Below, in pieces: positions 57,175 through 64,000 of a stretch of DNA of 64,000 nucleotides (positions are counted from its first letter, which is position 1; the number at the start of each line of letters is the position of its first letter). This stretch comes from Bartonella rochalimae ATCC BAA-1498. GTDB lineage: Bacteria; Pseudomonadota; Alphaproteobacteria; Rhizobiales; Rhizobiaceae. Made by a program: the position numbers and the translations under genes. The stretch covers positions 119,665 to 183,664 of the forward strand of contig NZ_KL407337.1 in NCBI RefSeq assembly GCF_000706645.1, in the 5' to 3' direction. The notes beneath the pieces were generated by a model. The model worked only from the letters and a program-made list of their open reading frames with translations, was not told the origin of the DNA and ran no database searches.

Positions 57175-57497
57175 AAGAGGGATCCTTTCGATAAGGCTAT
57201 TTGGTTTTGTATAAAGCATTTACTGATTATAAAATAGAGTTTTATAGCAATGTTTAAGTTGGAATAAAAAAAGCGGCTCAACGGTTCTTATGTGTTTTTT
57301 TAACATGATGAAGGTATTTAAAATGAATTGTTTGATGAAAAGATAATAATATCTCTGTTCCAATAAGATTTCGATAAAAATGGAAATAATTCAACTTTTA
57401 ATATATATAAATAGATTTCAAGATCCTAAAAAATTTTCTGAACTTTCATTTTATTTGATTTTAGTTTGTGATAAGAACGAAAGCTTAGAGGAAAATT
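57175..57497. other. Divergent intergenic region between folD and the AsmA-family gene
   Basis: About 320 AT-rich bases that must contain two promoters. No ORF, repeat or RNA seen. Confidence 0.45.
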
Positions 57498-59390
57498 GTG
57501 CGCATTAAAATAATAAAATTTTTAAGTGGAATTTTTATCGCAATTGTTTTTTTAGTTGGGGCTGCAGTTATTATTGTGCCCTATATTGTATCAACAGACG
57601 CGATTCGTATCCGTTTGGCACAGGATTTAAGCGTATGGACTGGCTATAGTGTTCAATTACGTGATCTTCCAAAATTGAAAATTTTTCCTTATCCAAAAGC
57701 ATTTCTTTCAGGAGTTACTTTAACACCAAAAATGGAAAGTGCTGCATCTTTAGCTGCACCTTTAATGGAAGTGGAATCGATAGAAGTTGATCTTTCTTTG
57801 ATTTCTCTTCTTTGGGGGCGTATTTCTTTTTCAGAAACACGAATTATGTATCCAAAATTTATTATGGATAAACCTGCTAAAACGATATCTGATTTTTTTG
57901 ATACACTTTTGCGATCACAAGGTGCATTCGGTTTGGCAATACAGAGTGCTCGTGAAATTATTAAGCGTAATCCTGATAATCCAGATGTAGCGAGCCTTTT
58001 AAATCAACCTTTTGGGCGTATTGTTATTGAAAATGGTACATTGATGTATCGTGATGATGCTTCTGTTGTAATGGAACAAATAACAGGATTAAATGCATCA
58101 ATAGATTGGCCTGGATTAACACAGGCAATGCAGTTTCGTGCAAAAGCTCGTTGGCATGGAGAGCTGACCGAATTATTCATTAATGCTGATCAAGCTTTGT
58201 TGCTTTTAGCAGGAGGAAAAAGCTCACTTCAGGTGAGTTTCAATTCTGTGCGTGGTGGTATAACTTTTAAGGGACAGGCACGGTTATCTGAATATTATAT
58301 TTTTGATGGGAAGGTTTCGCTGCGTTCTCCTGGTTGGGATCAGACAGTCGCATGGATTGGTGGTAATCAGCTTTGGGGGCATGGGTTAAAGATGCCTATT
58401 GTATGGGAATCTGATTTTTTAGCACAGCCGGCACATGTCCGAATGAGCAATGTTATATTTACAATGGGCACAGCAAATGCACGTGGAGCCTTAGAATTTG
58501 ATTTTAAAAATCACGTACCTGTTCTCATGGGGTCTTTAGGTTTTGATAAGCTTGATTTTGATATTTTGAAATTGTTACTTTTTTGCTCTGAACAGAAAAA
58601 TGAATTTTTTGATGTCGCTTTTTTAAATCGTATAGGATTAGATATACGACTTTCCGCCCCACAAGCAAAAATAGGTGGTATTGCATTAACCGATTTGGCT
58701 GCAGTAATCCAAATTAAAAATGGATATGGCATTTTTGATCTTGGAAATGTAAATATTTTTGGTGGTTCTATTCAAAGTAACATCCAGATTATTCCAGATG
58801 GTAAAAGAGCAAACATTAAAGGAAGTGCTACGGGCACTTCTGTTGATGCGCATGCTATTTCATTAGCTTTAGGACTTTTTCCACTTTTACAAGCAAAAAC
58901 CAACTTCATTATGACAATGCAGATGTTTCCTGGTTGCTGGCCAAAAATTCTTACTCAGATGCAAGGGCAGTTAACATTGAATATGTTTTCTGGTCAAGTG
59001 ATAGGGCATAATCTGAATGATTTGCAAAATAAACTTTCAAAAAATGAACAGTTTCTTTTAACGTATGATCAGAAGCATTCAATAGATTTTGATCGTTTGG
59101 ATATTAAGGCGAAATTGTTAGATGGTACAATATCTGTAACAGAAGCATTAATGCATACTAAAGATTGGAATTTGTTTATTCATAGAGCTATAGAAACTTT
59201 TGACACTAAGAATGGACAGAATGATTTGATATTACGAGCAAAATTGCAGAAAAATAATCGTTCAGAGACTATATGCAAAGATATTGAGTGTCTCAATAAT
59301 AGTCTTGTACAACCTTTAATTTTTTCATTCAGTCCCACAGAGAAAATTTTCGGTAATTTTTTCGTCAAGAAAAATATTCATGAAAATTAG
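57498..59390 (+). CDS. AsmA family protein
   Basis: A 630-residue AsmA-like protein, a class of large envelope proteins related to chorein-type lipid transporters and linked to outer-membrane assembly and lipid movement. The N-terminus is one membrane anchor (FLSGIFIAIVFLVGAAVIIV), followed by the AsmA start signature (WTGYSVQLRDLPKLKIFPYP) and, after a long beta-rich region, the C-terminal AsmA block with GQLTLNMFSGQVIGHNLN. The start is GTG at 57498 with GAGGA upstream. Most of the protein should lie in the periplasm. Specific role unknown. Confidence 0.88.
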   Translation: MRIKIIKFLSGIFIAIVFLVGAAVIIVPYIVSTDAIRIRLAQDLSVWTGYSVQLRDLPKLKIFPYPKAFLSGVTLTPKMESAASLAAPLMEVESIEVDLSLISLLWGRISFSETRIMYPKFIMDKPAKTISDFFDTLLRSQGAFGLAIQSAREIIKRNPDNPDVASLLNQPFGRIVIENGTLMYRDDASVVMEQITGLNASIDWPGLTQAMQFRAKARWHGELTELFINADQALLLLAGGKSSLQVSFNSVRGGITFKGQARLSEYYIFDGKVSLRSPGWDQTVAWIGGNQLWGHGLKMPIVWESDFLAQPAHVRMSNVIFTMGTANARGALEFDFKNHVPVLMGSLGFDKLDFDILKLLLFCSEQKNEFFDVAFLNRIGLDIRLSAPQAKIGGIALTDLAAVIQIKNGYGIFDLGNVNIFGGSIQSNIQIIPDGKRANIKGSATGTSVDAHAISLALGLFPLLQAKTNFIMTMQMFPGCWPKILTQMQGQLTLNMFSGQVIGHNLNDLQNKLSKNEQFLLTYDQKHSIDFDRLDIKAKLLDGTISVTEALMHTKDWNLFIHRAIETFDTKNGQNDLILRAKLQKNNRSETICKDIECLNNSLVQPLIFSFSPTEKIFGNFFVKKNIHEN

Positions 59391-59491
59391 TATTTTTTCA
59401 TTATTAGGTGGTAATGTGAGGAATATTTAGGAAATATTGTTTTATATAAAATTTTAAGAATATACTTACGTGTCTATTTATGCTAATGTAT

Positions 59492-59641
59492 CTACATTGT
59501 ACTGAAGTGAGTAGAAATACAGTAGCCATCTTGGATAATTGCGCAAGTCTCATCTGCTCCAACTGAACTAATTCCTATAGTAACTAGAATAAAGGCTAGA
59601 ATTGAGGTAATAGTGATAATTGTAGCCTTTTGAACAGACAT
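59492..59641 (-). CDS. Small exported or membrane protein (49 aa)
   Basis: A short gene read on the minus strand: ATG at 59641-59639 with GGAGAG seven bases upstream, ending at TAG (59494-59492). The sequence MSVQKATIITITSILAFILV continues through a hydrophobic segment to VGADET, a plausible signal-peptidase site (VGA), then a short tail with two Cys (TCAIIQDGYC). Strong ribosome-binding site plus leader-like hydrophobicity make it a credible gene below normal size cut-offs. No homolog recognised. It is convergent with the AsmA gene. Confidence 0.5.
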   Translation of the reverse strand: MSVQKATIITITSILAFILVTIGISSVGADETCAIIQDGYCISTHFSTM

Positions 59642-59874
59642 ATTTCTCTCCAATTACAAGGTGGTTTATCAGTACAATACTGTTATTATTAATTATGAAT
59701 TTTTATGAAACTAAAAATCGTTTAACATTTTATTTGTTCCAGCTATATCTTATAAAAGTAAAAAAATTTTATCTTTCTTTCATAATTTAGTTTTTATAGA
59801 TTTTATTTTTTATTGATTATTCTTTATTGCTGCACTCTTTTGACGATTTTAAAAAGCTCTGGTAAAAACTTTTT

Positions 59875-60657
59875 ATGCGTGCAAATTATAAATTGAAAAG
59901 ACTATTTGTTCGGCAATTATTGGCTTTAAACGAAGAAATAGTAATAGAGGGGCAACAAGCTTCTTATCTTATACATGTTTTGCGTATGAAAGAAGGCGCT
60001 GAGATTTTGCTTTTTAATGGACAGGATGGTGAATGGCTTGCCAAACTTCTTTTTATTAAAAAAAAAATTGTGGTGGCTCGTCTTATACGTCAAGAGAGGT
60101 TGCAGCCAATACATTCGGATCTTTTTTATTGCTTTGCTCCCCTTAAGCATATGCGTTTGGATTATGTGATACAAAAAGCTGTAGAAATGGGGGTATCTGT
60201 TTTATATCCCGTTATAACCCATCACACACAAGTTACTCGTATTAATATGGCCCGTATTGAGGCCAATATTATAGAAGCTTCTGAACAATGCGGTATTTTA
60301 TCTTTGCCAAAATGTGCACCTGCTGTATCATTAGAAACATTTTTAGAAAATTGGGATAAAGCGCATGCTTTATTTTTTTGTGATGAATTGAACGAATCGT
60401 ATAATCCAATTCCTCTTTTAAGAAAGCATGGAACAAAGCCTTTGGGCGTTCTTATTGGTCCAGAAGGTGGTTTTAGTGAAGAGGAGCGAGTTTTTTTAAA
60501 GAAATATCCTTTTGTATTTTCTGTATCATTAGGCCCGCGTATTTTGCGTGCTGACACCGCAGCTGTTGCTGCACTAACTCTTGTTAATGCTACGATGGGG
60601 GATTGGTCAATTGGTCAAGAGACTTGCAATATCATTCAAAACAATTCATTGAAATAG
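59875..60657 (+). CDS. rsmE: 16S rRNA (uracil1498-N3)-methyltransferase
   Basis: A 260-residue SPOUT-class (knotted) SAM methyltransferase acting on U1498 of 16S rRNA. Family blocks are HVLRMKEGAEILLFNGQDGE, the QKAVEMGVSVLYPVIT helix, the SEQCG motif, IGPEGGFSEEE and the knot LGPRILRADTAAVAAL. The ATG at 59875 gives the expected length. gshA follows 28 bases after the stop; the rsmE-gshA order is conserved in Rhizobiales, suggesting co-transcription. Confidence 0.94.
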   Translation: MRANYKLKRLFVRQLLALNEEIVIEGQQASYLIHVLRMKEGAEILLFNGQDGEWLAKLLFIKKKIVVARLIRQERLQPIHSDLFYCFAPLKHMRLDYVIQKAVEMGVSVLYPVITHHTQVTRINMARIEANIIEASEQCGILSLPKCAPAVSLETFLENWDKAHALFFCDELNESYNPIPLLRKHGTKPLGVLIGPEGGFSEEERVFLKKYPFVFSVSLGPRILRADTAAVAALTLVNATMGDWSIGQETCNIIQNNSLK

Positions 60658-60685
60658 TATACTTAGATAATAGGATAAATAATTT

Positions 60686-62059
60686 ATGGCACTTGATACA
60701 ACTGATGAAAGTGAAATTAACGGCTTAGATTCTTTAGTCCGTTATTTCGAAGAGGGCTGTAAAACAGAGGATGATTGGTGTATCGGTACAGAACATGAAA
60801 AGTTTCCATTTTATTTAGATAGTTTGCGTCCTGTTCCATATGAAGGCGCAAGAGGAATCCGAGTGTTATTGGAAAAAATGCAAGGAGCTTTAGGATGGGA
60901 GGCTATTTTAGATGAAGGGAATATTATTGGAATCCTAGGATCAGTAGATCAAGGCGCTATTTCTTTAGAACCTGGGGGACAGTTTGAGTTATCTGGGGCA
61001 CCCCTGAAAACAATTGGTCATACTTACTGTGAAGTCATGAAGCATTTAGAGCTTCTCAAAAAAATTTCACAGCCGCTAGGTATTGGTTTTTTAGGTATGG
61101 GAGCTAGTCCAAAATGGACATTGGATGAAACACCAAGAATGCCCAAATCACGTTACCAAATTATGACCAATTATATGCCAAAAGTTGGTCATAACGGTCT
61201 TGATATGATGTATAGAACAGCAACTATTCAGGTGAATCTTGATTTTTCATCTGAGACTGATATGCGACGCAAAATGCAAGTAGCAATGAAGTTACAATCT
61301 ATTGCAACAGCATTATTTGCTAGCTCCCCTTTTACTGAGGGGCGCCCGAATGGTTTTTTATCTTGGCGTTCTCATGTTTGGCATAATACTGATAATCAGA
61401 GAACAGGAATACTCCCTTTCGTATTTTCTGAGTATTTTGGTTTTTCTGATTACGTTGAATGGGCACTTGATATACCAATGTATTTCGTTGTGCGTGATGG
61501 GCATTATTATGATTGTACGCATATAACTTTTCGCCAATTTATGAATGGAGCTTTAAGAAGGCAGATTGCGAATTTCGCACCGACGATAGGAGATTGGATT
61601 AATCATTTATCGACTTTATTTCCAGAAGTACGGTTAAAACGCTTTTTGGAAATGAGAGGCGCTGATGGTGGTTCTTTACAGCATATTTGTGCATTATCTG
61701 CTTTTTGGGTTGGTCTTCTTTATGATAGTGAGGCACTAAATGAAGCAGAGGCTTTGACGAAAGATTGGTGCTTTGAAGAAGTTTTAGAAATGTATACACG
61801 CGTTGCTAAAGAGGGGCTAAAAACACCTTTTCGTCAGACTATAATTTTAGAATTAGCACGTCATGCCCTTGCTATTTCACGTAAAGGTTTAAAAAATCGC
61901 CATCAGTATGATATTGACGGTTTTGATGAGACAGATTTTCTAGCTCCTTTGGAGGAAGTGGTAGCAATGGGAAGAACAAATGCTGATAAATTTTTATCTA
62001 ATTATCACTCTATTTGGGGTAGGTCTGTGGAGCCAGTATTCTTAGAGTATGCTTATTAA
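60686..62059 (+). CDS. gshA: Glutamate-cysteine ligase (plant/alphaproteobacterial type)
   Basis: The first and rate-limiting enzyme of glutathione synthesis. The 457-residue protein belongs to the GCS2/plant-type class found in alphaproteobacteria and plants, not the E. coli class. Signatures are WCIGTEHEKFPFY (ATP/glutamate site), GAISLEPGGQFELSGAPL, FLGMGASPKW, YQIMTNYMPKVG and FLEMRGADGGS. The start MALDTTDESEINGL and overall length are normal. It follows rsmE closely in the same direction. Confidence 0.94.
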   Translation: MALDTTDESEINGLDSLVRYFEEGCKTEDDWCIGTEHEKFPFYLDSLRPVPYEGARGIRVLLEKMQGALGWEAILDEGNIIGILGSVDQGAISLEPGGQFELSGAPLKTIGHTYCEVMKHLELLKKISQPLGIGFLGMGASPKWTLDETPRMPKSRYQIMTNYMPKVGHNGLDMMYRTATIQVNLDFSSETDMRRKMQVAMKLQSIATALFASSPFTEGRPNGFLSWRSHVWHNTDNQRTGILPFVFSEYFGFSDYVEWALDIPMYFVVRDGHYYDCTHITFRQFMNGALRRQIANFAPTIGDWINHLSTLFPEVRLKRFLEMRGADGGSLQHICALSAFWVGLLYDSEALNEAEALTKDWCFEEVLEMYTRVAKEGLKTPFRQTIILELARHALAISRKGLKNRHQYDIDGFDETDFLAPLEEVVAMGRTNADKFLSNYHSIWGRSVEPVFLEYAY

Positions 62060-62416
62060 ATTATTTAAAATCAAAAAGCTCTTTTTGTTAATAATCTACA
62101 TAGTATAATTATTATTTTTTATATTTAGTTTCAGCACAGCCTTATATCTGAACGATTCAGATTTATATGTATAATGTTCATATAAAAAATAGGGATATAA
62201 AACTCTACCGACACAAAGAATCATAAAGAATACTTTGCATATAGTTACTTTGTCCTATAAGATGAGTGTAATGATTTCCTAAAAAATAACCAAATTATTT
62301 TATAATACTTAGCCATTAAAATAAAACAGTTTGCATTACAAAAGCAGTTACGCACAAACTTCCACACCTATTTATGTTTTCAGTTAAACTACTGTATTAT
62401 ATCAATAAAAATAGGC
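62060..62416. other. Intergenic region between gshA and rpsU
   Basis: About 357 AT-rich bases between convergent genes, with no gene, tRNA or clear terminator recognised. Confidence 0.45.
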
Positions 62417-62650
62417 TTATCGCGCAGAACAAGTACGACTGCCACTGATCAGCCCTTCTCTTTGTGCATGTTTACGAGCAAGTTTACGTGTGCGGCGAAT
62501 AGCCTCTGCTTTTTCACGAGCACGCTTTTCTGATGGTTTTTCGTAGTATCCACGCATCTTCATTTCACGAAAGATACCTTCACGCTGCATCTTTTTTTTC
62601 AACGCACGCAATGCTTGCTCAACATTATTATCACGAACGAGTACCTGCAC
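62417..62650 (-). CDS. rpsU: 30S ribosomal protein S21
   Basis: A 77-residue highly basic ribosomal protein. The start [20 protein letters not shown] and the following [25 protein letters not shown] segment match bS21 throughout, and a short Arg-rich tail follows. S21 contacts the 16S rRNA near the platform and helps initiation. It is a lone gene on the minus strand with a long upstream region. Confidence 0.96.
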   Translation of the reverse strand: MQVLVRDNNVEQALRALKKKMQREGIFREMKMRGYYEKPSEKRAREKAEAIRRTRKLARKHAQREGLISGSRTCSAR

Positions 62651-63896
62651 AACTTATCCTACTTTGTTTTAATATTAAAAATAAATAAGCAATAACCAAA
62701 ATCTCTTAAAACTATTAGGTCAAAAGATCAGATAGAACAAAGTATATACCATATAAATAGGATGCTTGTCTATATTGCTTTTCAAAAACTCTATTCTTTT
62801 TGCTATCATTTGCTAACGTACTTTTCTTTCTAGGGTATGACTAGGTTTGTAATACAATTTTTGTCATTTTTATCCTGATAATAACTTCATTTTATCTTAA
62901 ATGATAATAATAGAAGCAATACTTTGCTATATTAACTTACATGTTGATGATATAATCATACTCTTGTTGTTCGATCAATTAGCGTTGGAGGGTCAATTCT
63001 TTTGACTGTTTTATTTGTACAAGAACAACAAGGGAGAACGGTAAACATTTTCTACGGATATAACGGCTGTTGAAAAGTTGTTTATTATTTGTTTCAATGC
63101 CATGAGTAGCTGTTGTTATGATATTGGAAAGATTGGTGGAGATTGGATCAGCATTATGATTTTGCAGATATCGGAAGGTGATAATCTGCGCATAAGAATA
63201 GATTTTAATTTGTTACGAAATTCAGATGGAGCTTACTCCAACACACTTAAGAAAAAATAGCAATTCATTATGCAATGCGGTAAATGAAACGTATGTCTAA
63301 AAATTATGTGTTAATTGGAAAATTTTGTCATGAAAGTTTAAGATAAAGAACTCATCATATTTTCCGGAATTATATGTTTTCTGGTGATCATAGGATATAT
63401 CTGTATTTTTTAAGTATATGGAAGAAGTGATAGCGTAAGCACTTCTTAAATGATCGGTGACTCTTTTAAAACAATAGAACAGATCTCGGGATTATTTTGA
63501 AAATCCAAAAATAACAGATAGTGTTAAATCTCCAAGCAATAGTTAATCTAAAAACCAGTTTTATATTTGAAAAATCGTTAATAATAAGGTGATAATATCT
63601 TTTTTTCTGATCTTATATTTTAGATATTTTCTTAAAATCTACATCCAATGTTCATAAAAGTTATGTTTGCTTTGTTCTAATTTAATTGTTTTTAAAATGA
63701 TTTTTTGCCAAGGCATTCATTATCTAAAAATTGATCTCTATATAATTGGTTTAGAAACAAAAGCTATTAATCATTCTAAATATATAATTAATATTTTTTA
63801 TAATAAAAAACATATTGACAATAAGTTAAACGATATTTAAAATACTTTGTATTTATTACTGTAAATAATAATCGTTAAGTTTTAAAAAAGCTGAAA
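62651..63896. other. Long gene-free region leading to the tandem repeat
   Basis: About 1.25 kb, very AT-rich. It includes the rpsU promoter on the minus strand. A 60-codon frame at 63078-63260 (with GDWISIMILQISEGDNLRIR) is the only open stretch of note; its start is poor and I recognise no family, so it is more likely an eroded fragment than a gene. Confidence 0.45.
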
Positions 63897-64000
63897 GGTG
63901 TGCGCTGATCGTTTGAGGTGTGCATTGATCGTTTGAGGTGTGCATTGATCGTTTGAGGTGTGCATTGATCGTTTGAGGTGTGCATTGATCGTTTGAGGTG
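63897..64000. repeat. 20-bp tandem repeat array running off the right edge
   Basis: Unit ggtgtgcattgatcgtttga repeated head-to-tail: five full copies (63897, 63917, 63937, 63957, 63977) and the start of a sixth. Only the first copy differs (gcgctgatc instead of gcattgatc). Copies 2-5 are identical, which indicates recent expansion or homogenisation. The total length is unknown because it continues outside the window. Confidence 0.97.

Noticed and set aside
63897..64000. CRISPR array
   Set aside because: The repeats are directly adjacent with no spacers, so this is a simple tandem repeat.

Overview
The window is AT-rich alphaproteobacterial (Rhizobiales) chromosome, and everything points to Bartonella. 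It carries a tandem cluster of Hbp/Pap31-type hemin-binding outer-membrane proteins and an NrnC exoribonuclease whose sequence I recognise as the Bartonella form. It also has the Rhizobiales gene order pmbA - inositol-phosphatase family - DUF4170 - DUF374 - waaA - lpxK - DUF2093 - mutL, a tRNA-His of the special alphaproteobacterial type, and a plant-type gshA. I see no rRNA, CRISPR array or intact insertion sequence.

Layout. 0-4.6 kb: housekeeping genes (end of an unidentified gene, M29 aminopeptidase, mutM, M20 dipeptidase, nrnC). 5.2-8.8 kb: hbp cluster, made of one 107-aa Hbp-leader protein and three full paralogs with shared upstream elements and hairpin terminators. 9-16.8 kb: ileS, a lipoprotein, tadA, rluB-rsmD and a patatin-like phospholipase. 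16.9-24.7 kb: pmbA and the lipid A/Kdo genes, then mutL. 25-32.3 kb: dCTP deaminase, lldD, the biotin uptake genes bioM-bioN-bioY, an amino-acid permease and slyX.

32.7-38.8 kb is an accessory island between tRNA-Thr(CGT) and tRNA-Phe(GAA). Nearly every gene in it is broken. It holds a hicA pseudogene beside an intact hicB, a convergent pair of damaged genes (a soluble protein of about 280 aa and a membrane protein of about 180 aa), and minus-strand phage remnants (RuvC-like resolvase, DUF1376). A wrecked phage lysis cassette follows (GH24 endolysin with its catalytic N-terminus missing, then Rz-like and Rz1-like spanins). I read it as an old prophage in advanced decay.

39.5-62.7 kb returns to core genome: purA, rpoH, rluD, an aldehyde dehydrogenase, ftsK, mscL, pyrD, tRNA-His, a gamma-glutamylputrescine pair (puuA/puuB-like), pgl, folD, an AsmA protein, rsmE, gshA and rpsU. 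Directly upstream of pgl there is a short decayed fragment matching the C-terminus of glucose-6-phosphate dehydrogenase (zwf). The window ends in a gene-poor stretch that runs into a 20-bp tandem repeat array continuing past the edge.

Together the genes suit a host-restricted, heme-dependent bacterium with a shrinking genome: heme-binding surface proteins, lactate use, biotin scavenging, and many intergenic regions that look like eroded genes. Starts were moved from the longest ORF where a ribosome-binding site or family length argued for it; these cases are stated in the entries.
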